Shown piece by piece: positions 11,832-24,594 of a stretch of DNA of 40,990 nucleotides. The notes beneath the pieces are model-generated. The model worked only from the letters and a program-made list of their open reading frames with translations. It did no database searches and was not told the DNA's origin. The stretch is from contig JH155942.1 in NCBI GenBank assembly GCA_000226015.1, positions 50,119-91,108 of the forward strand, given 5' to 3'. Positions within the stretch are counted from its first letter, which is position 1. Each line of letters begins with the position of its first letter. A program made the translations under genes and the position numbers. This DNA is from Mnemiopsis leidyi. Lineage: Eukaryota > Ctenophora > Tentaculata > Lobata > Bolinopsidae.

Positions 11832-14800
11832 ATCTTCAGTTGTTTACCTGTCCTTGAACTTTATGAGACACCAGTTACCAGTGCTTTTGCCGATATGTTA
11901 CATATACATTTACATCAGTTGCACGTGTAGTTGATGCTGTAAGATGTAAATTTTGATCAGTTATACTTGTGAATTAACTGTGTAACGGTAAGTAACAACA
12001 AGCTTTTCTGTAAATTATGTCAGTAACACTAACATCTAGTAAGGTCTAGACCTTGGTTCAGTATTCACGTTAAGAACTTCAGTTAAAACTTGAAAAGGGT
12101 AAAAACTTCTAACAGTTATGAGTTATGACACCTATTAAATACACTCTTTTATCACACCTGCAATGAATGGAGACGTTATGCCGTAGGTAGGTTTATATTT
12201 ACTACGTACAATTTTATATTTACAACGTATAAGTTTATTCACTACGTAGGTAAAAGTCGGCAAGTGTGGAAGGTTATAACTTTGGAAAAGATTACTGCTC
12301 AGTATGTATAATAATTAATACTATACCTGTATTACAGGCTGAAAGTTTTAAAATACCAGTCACCTGCAACGTGCCCCATATACTTGTATACTTGAGTATA
12401 AAATTGTGGACCAATCCCAACTTACAGAGAGCCTTGATTTTAAAACCAGGTCCGAAATGCCAAAAAAGTAAACGCCTGACAGTGACTGTTTGTTAGCAGC
12501 TCGGTTGTCAGACTTATCTAACAGACTGCTAATATATAAACGTCACGTCATATTTCTCAGGATATTTTCTCCGTCAAATCTCAGAACGTCGAGAATATTT
12601 GACTCCAGGAGGTCCCTTACAAATGCACTGCAATTATCAACCCTTAATATTTCGGCATATCATGTTCATGTTATATCAGAGTTTGCATTATATAATTGCC
12701 GCGTTTTCTACGCCAAGCATGCGCTCCCGCGGGCTTCCTCAGTTTTTCAGCGGCTTGTCAACTGTAGCTGAGCTACTGATGCTGCGTAACGTGACTGGCT
12801 GCTTGCGAATAGATTTTAGCTTTACTTTAGCTTGTTTCCATTGACCTATCTATCACTATCAGATGGAATTATATGCAGTTAGACTGTTTTCTTTATTAGT
12901 TTTATTGAGATAGGACGTGCTAATCTACTTTTCGGCAACGTATATTTTTGGCCAGTAAAAGTTTCGTTCTTTGTATTATTATTAACCTAAGTGTCGTTAG
13001 TAAAAGTTGTTATCTTCTTACGGAGTTCTGAGATCGAAGCAAAATAAGTAATTATTCTTAATTTTGTATCAACATCATAATTATCTATGGCTTGTTCTCG
13101 AATTTTGTGCACTCTTTTTCCCTCCGTGAACACTTTTGGTTAGTTAAGTTAAACAACATCACTGGTTAGAAACAGATGTGCTAATTAAGAAATTAAGTAG
13201 TAATACGTTACATGTTCTAGCAAGGATATTCTGATTTAACTGATCATTTGCTGATTTTGACAGAAGTAAGTAAATCACCATAGCCGGAAACCTATATTTT
13301 CCTGCCTCTGATAAAGGTTCCGATTATTTGTCACCCTGCTGCAAATTCACAACTACTTGGCAAATATAAAGGTGATAATAAGGTGGTCAGCAAGAGCACC
13401 AAATACTAAAATAACATCACCAATTTCGGACACCAATTTGTTATCTCACATCGGTGTATGCGCGAACTATATTATATAATACTGTAACCTTGTCCATAGA
13501 TATTAATTCTATGGTTACGGTCACAATGGTTACGGTTATTTCTATTGTTATGTACCCACTCATAATTATTCATTACAATACTCGAACCGGTGTAATGTGT
13601 ATTTGTCATGGTAATTTGGACAGATGGAACAATGAATATGCACGTATGTGGGCCTGCACGAGACATGGCCGTTGTAATGTTGGTGCACATTGCACGTACA
13701 TGCAAGCTTAATGAACACCTGCGTCCTGCCTGCACTCCTCTTTATTTATGTGCAATGCAGGGTGGGTATAATATTTTAACTTGCTTACGTACCGTATTTG
13801 ATTCAGCTTAATTATTCGAAATGCTCTGTAGTTATCTTTAATTTTTTGTTTTTTTATGATTGTACATCACAATTATACGTCTTTAAGTTTAACAAATCTA
13901 AAGTGTGTAATAGTATGTAATACTAATAAATTTTGAAACTAAAGTTATGTATTACACTAAAATAAGGAGATAGAATCGAATCTGTTGAGTATGGAAGCGG
14001 ACGTGGTTTTGATTTACCCTTTAATTTTCTCAGAAGATTTCCTGCTATGAATTTATCTACTTCCCTGATTTGATTTGTACAAGCAACCGCCCTTATTTGA
14101 TAATCTGGGATCAATGCTGTGATTAGAACGGTAAAATAGATGATATACACTTCCGCAAATGACAGGGAAAATCCGTCTGAACGCTGAAAAGGCCGACCGA
14201 ATTTAAAGTTGACTAGTCGGTCTAGTTGGTTTTCCACAACACCTTCCAGTGTTCAGGAGTAAACAACAATACCTAGCTGACATCTTAGTACAACCATACT
14301 CAACAACACAATTTTCGAGTACAGAAGACTCACAGTATCAGTCACACTCCCACGCCGCCCCACTATCACTGTAATTATCAGGGCTAGCTGCAGATCCCCC
14401 GTTTCCAATCTCTAATTATACAACACCTCTAATTATACAACACCTACCTGTAAAAACCTAATTACTACGTTTGTGTACCCAACTTTCTAACCATTCTCTT
14501 GTCAGCAATCTCGAGTTTTTACCAATTTACCCAGCTATCTCATTTTTACGTCAACTATGCAAGTGGTATATGGGATGTCACTATGTCCCTTAGCTCAAAG
14601 TTCAAAATGATATGTTTGAAAATTCGGCTGAGCACGTCAAAAATTACTATTCATCAATAAAAACAAAGACCCATTGAGTTTGAATTAGAAGAGCATGTTA
14701 TCATGGCATGCACTACATAGGGACACGTTACTTAAGTTCCATGCACAGAGTTTCTTTGGAATAATGAGCAGTTTCCTTAGTCCTGTTGTAGTATGCTGCA

Positions 14801-17120
14801 ACTCATGCAGTTTTTTGTTTTGTTTTGTTTTGATTTAAATAGAGAATTGGCCTTAATCGCATCTGTTGCCAAATTACTAAAATGTTGCAGGGTGCTTGAT
14901 GTTCTTCATCCTTGTGATGTGAAACTTAAAGGGGCAAAAGTTAAAGCATATTTAATATATATTTCCCCATTACAACTAAACTTGAACTCTATGCTTTTGA
15001 ATGAATTTTTAGTGCTTTAGACTTATTCAGAATGGAAAAACCAATTTCGAAATTTCATCATTCACTTAATATCTAATTATGGCCCAGGTACTTTATACAA
15101 AACCGTGATCACTGACCATGTGTATTCACCCCATTTGACAAAAAATCTAAATTTTGCTCGAAAAAAGGAAGAGGTTTTATCGTTAATTACAGTGAAGTGG
15201 ACGGCAGATCCGCAAAAATAACAACGCAGATTCGTTACAAGGAGGCCTGAGAGCAGTCTTCCTATAATCTTCTCATCCCACGAGGACAATTTGGCCAATT
15301 TCAAACCACACACCTGACAAATTGGTCCGGGTTATTCAGCCAAGTGGCAATTTTCTCCAATATTAGCTCACAACTAAGTGGTCCAGTGCTTGTTGCTGTC
15401 AGTGTGTACTGCTCTCTCCTAATGACAATGTTGTCGAAGTTTGTATTGATCTTGCACTACGTGGTGCCGAGATTCCCTATAGTTTGGAAAATTTTATTTC
15501 TAAGGAGTGCTGAACGCTTCTTTTAAATTTCAACCCTTCTTTTTAATTCATCTAGTGCTTCTCGCTAAGCGGCGTGCACTTCCTTTCTACATTTGATCGT
15601 TATACTGTTCCTGCCCAGAACATTTCCGACGCACAACATCAAATTGCTGAAACTCGTCCATTTTAAAATCGTGAGCTATAGCACTGTCCTAGTGGAATTG
15701 TACTGTTTCGCCACCATAGGTCACGCTATGAATTTTAAGGTTGAAGTTGAGTATCCGCATTCCAGAGAGAGTTGCTTAGTTTGTCGCATTGCAATGCAGG
15801 TGCTTTACTCTTACTTTTGTACTTTTATTGGTTCATTGAAGCATTTTCTTTTAGGTCTGGATTGTGAAAGACCATAGCTCGGCAATATATCATGGGCCGA
15901 TTGTCATTTTGAATTGTTTAAGAGAGGAAAGCTTTCAGTTGGACAATGACTGAACATCTGGGCCTGTGTTCACACAAAACTTTCAAAGTAAACCTAACTT
16001 TTCACACTCGGTCCCAAACAGCAGAACTTAACTCAAATTATGTCATTGCTCCTTATCTCATTATCTGACAATCTGACTTTCAACTCAGTTCTGGCGTGAA
16101 GATCTAATTAGGCTCACATAATTTCTGACCGCAAAATATTATGGCAAATAGAAAATTCGGGGGCCAGTTTGTTGATATTTCAGAGTATAGTTGTCCAGTG
16201 TTGATGTCTAGAAATATGAGACTGGTGTTTAAATTTTAACGTTGCCTTGTTTTCTGTCATACCAACATGCCGAACAAGACAAAATTTCATTTGATGTGAC
16301 GAAGACTTTCCTAATTCGATTCCTGTGCCGTATCTTTTCTGCTACCTATTCAGTACAATCTGTTTTTTGGCTGATGGTTGCACTCCTCCTCAAAATTCCT
16401 GTTTCCCTTTTCTATTTCTTTTCATGACTCCTTAACTTCATTTGCAGCCTTGGACCATGACATTAATTTGGGCAGCATCTGATAATAGAAATTCCCGCCA
16501 ATAGGAGAGAAATTATACATCGATAAATCAGCTATTATTGTTGCTTTTCACGACTGTAAATAGCACAAAAACTATAAGAGGGCGCATTACATGTATTTTT
16601 GTGCAAATGTCAGAAATAGCTGCGAAGAAGCAAACATTTGGCCAGCAATTTTGGTCAAATTGGCCCGGATGTAATTGTAATTGTACTATTTTATATATCT
16701 AGCTTGCGGAGAAATTATACCAATTTTATTGGTGATTATAGCATGTTTACAAACCTTAGCAGGCTAATTAGAAAATTAATTGGTCACGGCAGGAGTAATT
16801 GACAACCGATTAAAAGCGCTAGACTTATATATTATATAGCCGCCTGCTCTATTGGAGCTTGTGAAAGTAGATTTCGAGTTTCAGTCACAAGTTTTCTCCA
16901 TATTTTAAGTGCAATCTTCAGTTCTATAGTTTAACAATGTCCATTTCTATCTAATCTAATATTCAAAGTCTTATCGGTTTTCATGTAAAACTTCTAAAAT
17001 ACCAGAAACATCTATATCTTACTGGTCAATTAAAGTAAAAAGTAAAAAAACATTTTACATTTCAATATAAAATTTTACATTATTATAGCTTAATACTTAG
17101 AAAGAAGACTCGAAGTGTTG
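11832..17120. other. Intergenic stretch without supported genes
   Basis: AT-rich sequence with many stops in all frames. The longest open frames (13923-14237 minus, 104 codons; 15593-15877 plus, 94 codons) match no family I recognise and have no exon-like neighbours. Minor features are TTTACTACGTA-type repeats at 12187-12250 and a GGTTACGGT doublet near 13510-13540. Confidence 0.5.
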
Positions 17121-17129
17121 TCTGCATTG

Positions 17130-17470
17130 TGTGATAATGATATAGTATGATAATGATGTTGTTTGATAATGATTGTTGTGTGATAATGATATAGTGTGAT
17201 TATGATGTTGTTTGATAATGATTGTTGTGTGATAATGATATAGTGTGATAATTATACTGTGTGATAATGATATAGTGTGATGATGACGTTGTGTGTGATA
17301 ATGATGTAGTGTGATAATGATGTTGTGTGATAATGATGTAGTGTGATAATGTTGTGTGATAATGATTTTGTGTGATCATAATGATGTGTGATAATGATGT
17401 TGTGTGATAATGATTGTTGTGTGATAATGATATTGTGTGATATTGATTGTTGTGTGATAATGATATTGAC
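17130..17470. repeat. 16-bp TGTGTGATAATGATGT satellite
   Basis: About 20 imperfect tandem units of GTGTGATAATGAT plus 2-5 variable bases (GTT, ATA, TGTT). The open frame across its right edge is a repeat translation. Confidence 0.92.
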
Positions 17471-17783
17471 AGTGATTGACTCTACAAAAAGTCAGAGAGG
17501 TAGGAACAATATAATCGAATGTAAAATCGTCATCAAGCCAGAAAACAAGACCAAGTCTACAGTTGTCATCTCTATCCAGTACCCATCAATCACAAGCCTC
17601 ATAGAAAGTTAATAAACACCATTCATAAACATCTCCGCCTTAGCTAAAAGCCGTAGTAGAATATTGGCACAAACCTAACTTTCAAGTGGTCGTAGACCTC
17701 TTCTCTACTTAATAAAAAACTACTAGCTCCTCTCCACATTAGCTAAATTACCTCCATTAGGTTTATTAGCTCACTTTTTTCCC

Positions 17784-17862
17784 ATTGGTTAACAAAACCA
17801 CGTGACCCCACCTCATCGGAATTGATTGGCTAATAAAGTTAGTCACGTGGTTGCTAAGCAAC
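17784..17862. promoter_or_regulatory. CCAAT/CACGTG cluster 2 with an RFX X-box-like palindrome
   Basis: In order: ATTGG 17784-17788, CACGTG 17799-17804, ATTGG 17825-17829, CACGTG 17844-17849, and directly abutting it GTTGCTAAGCAAC 17850-17862, which resembles the RFX X-box half-site arrangement GTTGCY/RGCAAC. It looks like a core promoter or enhancer. A further CACGTG is at 18031-18036 in a GC-rich patch. No downstream gene could be assigned. Confidence 0.45.
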
Positions 17863-19326
17863 AGCTTGGTTATGTCCTCTGTCAACACCAAAGTACCTCA
17901 TGTAAGATTTGGTAATATTAAGCTGACTTCAGAGCTTCTCCCGAACTTCTTCTAAACAATATCACATCTATTGACATCCCCTACTGACGATTTCTACACA
18001 TTCCCTTATCAAAACGGAGCAGTTTTTCAGCACGTGTGTTGCGCCGCGCGGAGTAAAACTTCTTACTTTCTCCTCGGCGTTAAGCTGTAAGCACCTGTCA
18101 GGCTGTCAAGACCTATCCGAATAGATCAGACTGTTTGTGAGGTGTGTATCTCGTTTAGCGTGTATCTCGCAGTACAGTACACTCTACACACCACCCAACA
18201 CTATTTGTATCGCTCCGAGAGAAGTGATGAAAATCATAATTATTGCCGGGGTTCTACTGGCAGGATTTGAGGCTGTGCTTTCTCTCTCTCCCTCTCTTTT
18301 GTTTTTAACACGTCCCACTACTTGTCAGGGTTATCTTTCGTAGTTTCGTCTTGTAGTTTTTGTCTAAACTGTCGCAGGTTTGGTTTATCTTCTGTAATGC
18401 TAGCGTTGTTTTGTAATTTTTGGCCAAATTGCATCGCGTCTTGTCACTGCCCATGCGACTTTTATAGGATTAACCATTTTGTTTTGTGCTATTCCCTGTG
18501 GAACCATTTTTGCCATTTAGATAGCTACTATTTACTTAGAGCCAAAAATATGTTGATTTTGATCATAATTAGATTTCCACTGGTGTGTCGGACACATTTG
18601 ATGTTGCACAACACTTTTGATGGAGATAGCATACAATTGTTCTATCCAAAATCCGAAATATTAAGTGAAAGAGCAGAGGAATTTATTGACATATCAAACG
18701 AATACCTAAATTAGTAAATATTTACTTAATTTCTATGCACAAAGAGGACCGAAACATCTGTCGAATGCATTTTTAGATCTGTACATTGTACGTTTTTAAG
18801 TTTGATACCCGATATTCACATATTCGCATATTCAAGACTCCTTGTCGTTTTGAACACTTTCGAGCTATGCGGCTGAAGATCGCAGTAAAACTAAAAGTAA
18901 AAACGCAGCTCACTTTGCAGCCCAGTTACACATTCCTCTGGATTCCGTCTAAGCCAGAAAACACTTACAAACTTATGCTGCCATCCCTTAGATCTACCCT
19001 ATATGACTCTCGGTTTTTCAGTCTTACTACGTGGCTTACTTCTCGGTGCTTACACCAGCCAGTTTTTTTTCATAAAGTTATGTGGACTTGTTTGACTCGT
19101 CTCTCCTAATATACCTGATTATCAAGCTAGATGTTATCAAGCTTGATAATATCTCTTCATCTGTAATTGAAATCACCGTCTCCAGATTAAACAAAGCAGT
19201 TAAGATCCATCAATTTCTAGTCCAGATCCAGTATTACTTCAACAAACGCACACCGCCCACCTTTTGCAGACGTTTACAGTCCGGTGAAATTACCGTTATT
19301 ACAACAAATTCTACTCCACTAATGGC

Positions 19327-19521
19327 CACGTGACCCCAATTTCCGTCCAGTAAGAAGACTGTGTTTGCCGCACAAGCCCTGTTTGAACCAATCACCTGCC
19401 CACAACCACCCCACGTGAAACTCTCAGCACAATTAATCAGCTGTCACAGATCAGGGGGACGGATATTGAACTCTGATTGGTCAATTTCAGTCACGTGATG
19501 CAAAGACAGACATCTGATTGG
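19327..19521. promoter_or_regulatory. CCAAT/CACGTG cluster 3
   Basis: CACGTG 19327-19332 with CCAAT 19336-19340; CCAAT 19388-19392 with CACGTG 19412-19417; ATTGG 19476-19480 with CACGTG 19492-19497; then ATTGG 19517-19521. That makes three E-boxes and four CCAAT elements in 195 bp. The arrangement is seen directly; a regulatory role is inferred. Confidence 0.45.
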
Positions 19522-20742
19522 CAGAAATGGGGTGGGAGAAGCGGGTGTGTGCTTGTTCTCTTAATATTGTCATCCTGATCCCAGTCTGTCATGTGAAAAT
19601 CCTGTTTTTAAGCAGAACTTGATAAAATGTTCCGGCAATCAAAACTTTTTGAAAATGATGGTTGATACTCCCTTTATACTATCTAAAGATTTTAAATTTT
19701 TCGATATTAATTCCTTGCAGACTGACATTTACACACAGCCGATTTGTTGGATTGTTTATTAAAAGATTATCCAATTTTTGATAAATATAATTGTTGCTGT
19801 TTTAACGAACCAAAATTATTAACTGTAATGATACTTTCAGTCATTTTTTTTAGAATCATGGAAAAATCCTAAGTCTCTTAAAGTTTCTTTAAGTAAAATC
19901 TCATTAGATGCTTCAGGCTGGTTAGATGAAAGGTATAAGTATATCGTCTAATTTTATCTAAAACGTTTTGAAGACCTCATAGAGAATAAAAAGGGATTTC
20001 TGAGAGGGGTCACAAGTTTTTCGTATTATGTGACTGCGATTGACCAATTAGATGTTATGTTGGCTTATCAATATCGCCCGACGATATTGCGCGATATCGT
20101 TGGGTAAACGATTTGTGACGCCTTCCAAAAATTGCCTTTCTCTTTGTAAGCTTTTAGCATGAACTTCTTTGGGCCGTCCAGCACACTCAAATCTGGCATT
20201 ATAGAAATTTAGAATTCGACATGCATTTAACACATTTTATAAACTTGTTGCACATCATACACATAAGTTTCATTCATTTTAAACCAGAAAAGGAGCTACT
20301 TGCCTGCATGCAATGAATAGAATCGCCTAGTCCTTAATCAGAACCACTATGTTTGATGATATCGGCAGGCAACATACAGGTCACAGGATATCCGGCCATT
20401 TTTAAAATAATTATCTGGGATATCTACATTGTTTTTTGACGTATCACAACAAAACGAGCTTTTGTTCGGTTAGTTTTGTAAAATTGGGCAATGGGCATAT
20501 TATCGTATTAATGCTTGCAGTTGATGGTCACATGTAACCAGCACAAAAGTTGCATTCTAGAAGAAAGCAATCACTGCTTCACATTCAACAGGTATGTCAT
20601 TGTCTGAAACTTCCAATGAATTAATGAAGTTGGAGAATCTCAATGCAGTCACTATGACTCCAACGTTAATTATGGCTGCAGAGAATGAATCATATGTTTC
20701 CCTGATACCTGGACAATGGTAGGTGTGCTAGGAAAATCTCAG

Positions 20743-20923
20743 CCAATGAAAACACCGGATTTCACCCACGTGACAATATGGACGGATAAAAAGACCGCTA
20801 TTTAACCACGTGACAAAACAAGCAGTCAACAGAAGCTACAAAAGACAGTGGTCTATCACCTTGTTTGTAGCACTTTTTATCGCAATAGATAGATCACTAT
20901 GGTGATTTCAGTTAGGTCACGTG
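20743..20923. promoter_or_regulatory. CCAAT/CACGTG cluster 4
   Basis: CCAAT 20743-20747, CACGTG 20767-20772, CACGTG 20807-20812 preceded by an AT-rich CTATTTAA, and CACGTG 20918-20923. The layout resembles clusters 1-3 upstream. Confidence 0.4.
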
Positions 20924-22053
20924 GTGCAGTAGGGCAGTAGGACGATTCTTGTATGTATAACTAGTCTGTATTCTCGTGCGGCGACGGGCAACCTATAGGC
21001 AACCTATAGGTCTTTGTGATGAGAGAGTGATAATAATCTTTGTACAAAAACTTGTATTTGTACTGAGTTCTCTGATCTTTTAGCTTTTTTGGCATCTTAG
21101 CTTGCGTAGCGGACAGCTATCCATGATGTATATTCAAATAATTATACATAAGATGAAAGGATGCGCATTTCTTTTCTCTTACGTAAAACTTCAGCAATTA
21201 TAACAGTAAATTTGTCGAATTACCGCATTAGGGGCAACCTCATCTACACTTTCCGGTTGGATAAAACTCTTGTGGCCAGCTCTTGATTGTTTCCGTTATT
21301 GACACCTTGACGGGCGTTTTTCCTAGACTAACTTAGCTGTAATGGATTGTATAACGTTGCAGTAATATTGTAGTGGATTGTAGTGATATTGTAGTGGATC
21401 GTAATAATATTGTATGTAATATTTAAACCATGGTTACTTCGAAATTCAAGTGGGGAAAAGTCTGAAAAGCCATGTAATTACATTTACGTTGCGTACCACT
21501 TATTTTTATGCTTTTCATCCACATAACTTCATGACTCACTAAGTAAGCAGATTATTAAACTTTGAGAGTAAAACTATTACAGTAAACATCTACAGCAATG
21601 ACCTTATTCTTAAACAGTTAAATTACTATAGCTCCTAGGACCTCTGTAAGTCAATGTTTTAGAGGAATTTGGTACGGCTTCAATGTCTAGCATCCCATCC
21701 ATTTTTATTTCCCTGGCTTGTCAAGTTTTCAGTAGTGTGATTTATTTTCTTCTCATCAACATATGGTGTAATTTTACAGAATTTGGAATTGTGATTATAA
21801 TTGTAATTTGCCGCTTTGTTATTTCAACTACCATCAGTTTAACAAAGCATTTGAATTTTTGGCTCTTATCACTCAAGATAATAGAATTTACGTTTTACAG
21901 CACTAAACGAAAATGATAAATCCAGGAATGTAGTACTATGGTACGATTAGGGTCCTGCTACATATCAAACCATGAGGATACTTGAAATTATTCCCATTTT
22001 CGTCATACTTTGGGAAGTTGGAATACCTCGCGCACAACCAGGTAACTGCACAG

Positions 22054-22200
22054 TGCACGTGCACAATCAATTTCATACACGTGCATAGGGTAAGTGTATT
22101 CACATTGCACAGTAATAGGCTTTTTCAATCGGTAGTTCTTCAAGTACGAGTTGTGATGTAACATTGTTACACAGTCAAGTATTTGCACGTGCACAATCAA
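22054..22200. repeat. Pair of 17-bp direct repeats containing CACGTG
   Basis: TGCACGTGCACAATCAA occurs identically at 22054-22070 and 22184-22200, about 100-250 bp upstream of the first visible Ly6 exon. TGCACGTGCA is a 10-bp palindrome. A third CACGTG is at about 22079. These could be regulatory sites for the Ly6 gene (inference). Confidence 0.5.
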
Positions 22201-22304
22201 GTTGAACAGATTTAATGCCGTGTCACTTGAGAGAATTAACAGACTGTCGTTAAGTTTGACAGACAAGGTCAGTCAGTGCTGCTAACTAACACTGTATCCG
22301 CCAG

Positions 22305-23026
22305 ACGAGGATACCACACAAGATAGTTTCGCGTGTTACCGTTGTGAAACCAAGGCAGACGAGGATATCTGCGAGGAGAAGGATGACACTTGCGCTTACC
22401 CTAAATGTGCCAAGGTTTGTCTGTTTGTTTATCTGTCTATTTGTATGTATGTCTGTCTGTCTGTTACTTCTGCCTGCTACGTTTAGTGAGTAGTGAAGGG
22501 TTTGTAGCCAGTATTGCGACATGGAATATCTCGATTTATATAGCTAACCTTGTTTTATTTAGCTGATATTTTCAGATAAAATACGAAGAAAATGGAATAA
22601 TAAAGATAATCAGAGAATGCACACCTCACAAAAGTTCAGTAGCAGGTCAGTATTAACACTTAGCATAAGTTCAACGTTAATAATTCCTTCAGATATCTAA
22701 CATACACGAATTTTTCCGAAAACGTCCTTGTGACCGACAGCAGACTACTGACTAATCTCATTATTTTCCCTACAAGCAATCATTGCAAAACCCTTAGTAG
22801 CTTTTTAATAATTCTCCACTACCAATTAAAAGTCTCCCTCTCCTCAGCCGAGATATGCAGCCAGTCCGAACTGCTCAAGAACAAACCTTGTGACGCCTGG
22901 CTGTGTGACAAGCCCCTCTGTAACGGCGGCGACCGCATCATCACGCCGGCGGTCGGCGTGAACGGCGCCGCTCAAACCCTTCTTTCTACCATCATTGTGT
23001 TGACGTACTTTCTGGTGTACGGCTAG
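22305..23026 (+). CDS. Ly6/uPAR (three-finger) GPI-anchored protein, 3' exons (5' exon not identified)
   Basis: Three exons in phase: 22305-22414, 22576-22645 and 22848-23026 (TAG stop). Ten cysteines follow the LU-domain order: CYRC near the start, EDIC, DDTC, YPKC, REC, EIC, KPC, WLC and a final PLCNGGD, where C-N closes the fold. After CNGGD comes a short linker and a hydrophobic tail (AAQTLLSTIIVLTYFLVYG) ending at the stop, as in GPI-anchor signals. The protein should be secreted and held on the outer cell surface; LU proteins typically modulate receptors or channels, but no ligand can be inferred. CTAACTAAC at about 22283 makes a good branch site before the 22305 acceptor. The first exon must end in phase 1. 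ATG 21683 (MSSIPSIFISLACQVF, then a GT donor in phase 1) is only a weak candidate for the signal-peptide exon. Confidence 0.88.
22415..22462. repeat. CTGT/TTTG microsatellite starting at the Ly6 5' splice site
   Basis: Directly after the exon end the intron begins GTTTGTCTGT and continues as a degenerate CTGT/TTTG/TATG run. The intron start is almost identical to that of importin intron 22. Confidence 0.75.
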
Positions 23027-24594
23027 TAGCCGATGTCCGATGACCTGTCAGAGGCTAGTTGGATGCTAGTGAGAGAAGATTGTAACTGTCGTGATGTGTG
23101 TGATGTGAGTACCTCAGTCGGCACGAGGTCTAGGTCAGTTACTGGAGAAGGTCAGAAGAGAGAGATAAAAGATAAGACAGTTTAGGTTTAGGTTCAATGC
23201 AAGGGATACTCGTTGGTGAGGGGTAGGCAGTGATCAGTCCTCAAATAGGTTGCTGGACTTATTGGACTTGTTTTTCTCTTTGGATCAAACGGGTGTTAAT
23301 ATCAGCAGTACAAAAGGTTCGGTGTGATAATTGGATGCAAAGGTGATAATGGAACAGAAATTATACCACAAAAGTTGGGATTTTATTGGACTGGTCTAAG
23401 TGAATCATTTGTTTTTATCTTTGGATACGAACTTGCCATGGTGTCTGTGATTTGACCTATGTACAGTGTACATAATGATGTTAAGATGGAATGGGATACC
23501 TTGCCTTTAAGCTATGGAGCAATTATAAGAAGAAGAGGATTTGTTCAATATTTGGTATTTGGATTGTAATGTGACAAAGTTTGACTTTTAGGCTAAATGA
23601 TGGATACTTTTCATCTTTCATCACAACTATGAGTTTCATGCGTGAGCTTTGAAATTGAGCTATTCTTTACGATATCAAGATATTTCTTTCCCGCTATTTT
23701 TTGTAAATTCTGTAAGTATATGGCCGATCAATAATTCTATTAACGAACTGAAGAAGCCTCTTAAGAAAGTGTGGAATATTAAGGGAAAAGATTTCAAGTC
23801 GTTTTAACTAACGGTTTTTCTGATGAAATTAATTTATTTTTCTAACAACCAAGAGATGAATTTCAATTATCTTTCTACTATAAAAGTATAAATAATAAAA
23901 CTTTCACTGACATAATCACTTTGGGCTAAAATTGCGTAGCTATAATTCAACTTGAACAATTAGAAAAATAAACTTATACGTTGGTGATTTTCAATCAAAA
24001 AACTGATAAATGATGTCGCAGCATGAATAGAATTCATCCTAGTCATGCTTCATTGCATAAAGCATTCAAACTGTTCATAAAATAATAAATTAGCGCCAAA
24101 ATCACAACCCCAAAAAATCACATTGAAAGATTTGATTACTAGCGATTTCGTCGACGAAAGTTTTTGTGCAGAAACTATAGTTAGAAAACGCAGTAAGCCA
24201 TTATCTAACCATCAGTTATCCTGTTCTTACAACAAAACGGTTTACAATTTACATTTAGCACGGATGGATATACTGTAACATAGTTCGCGAAACGTTACAG
24301 GCAGTGGCTTTGATGGATGATTCCAAAAATTTAACGACAAGCTGTCGAGCCGTTAGCCGAACAAAACGGTTTAGCTCCTACCTTGGAAATTACACGAAAC
24401 CAGCTATGATATTAATAATCCGTAGTTCAGGTCATGTTTGCATGATAAGAAAATATACTCAGTATATACGTAATAATGTTTCCATACCTTGACGGCCCCT
24501 TCATTATCATGTGCAGAGAATCAGTAGACAGGGGTCTCTTCACATTTTAAACCTTTGAAACTTTCATAATCAGATGTATCCTTTAACTAATCAA
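23027..24594. other. Tail-to-tail gap between the Ly6 gene (+) and the Pam17-like gene (-)
   Basis: Presumed 3' untranslated regions of two convergent genes. AATAAA on the plus strand at 23894-23899 and 23967-23972 could end the Ly6 transcript. The reverse-strand AATAAA at 23838-23833 could end the Pam17-like transcript, implying overlapping 3' ends. No coding exon is supported. Confidence 0.45.

Larger units (their letters stand above)
17863..21682. other. Intergenic stretch with motif clusters, no supported genes
   Basis: The plus-strand open frame at 18322-18714 (130 codons, Cys-rich at its start) and the one at 18786-19109 are unrecognised. A signal-peptide-like start (MKIIIIAGVLLAG at 18226) has no good donor in phase with the Ly6 exons downstream. 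Small repeats: GGCAACCTATA twice at 20989-21010, and GTAGTGGATTGTARTGATATT-type units at 21340-21415. Confidence 0.5.

Noticed and set aside
13923..14237. 104-codon minus-strand ORF
   Set aside because: No family recognised and no splice or promoter context; left as chance ORF.
18226..18345. MKIIIIAGVLLAGFEAVLS as the Ly6 signal-peptide exon
   Set aside because: A plausible signal peptide by composition, but the GT sites in reach are weak and not in phase 1, which the 22305 exon needs.
18322..18714. 130-codon Cys-rich plus-strand ORF
   Set aside because: No recognisable domain, no regular cysteine spacing and no neighbouring exons; random open frames of this size are expected in 40 kb.
24104..24190. 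Alternative last exon of the Pam17-like gene (good acceptor near 24190)
   Set aside because: The exon at 24664-24595 is closer, in phase, and gives the family-typical W-x-R-x-Q motif and a basic end before a stop.
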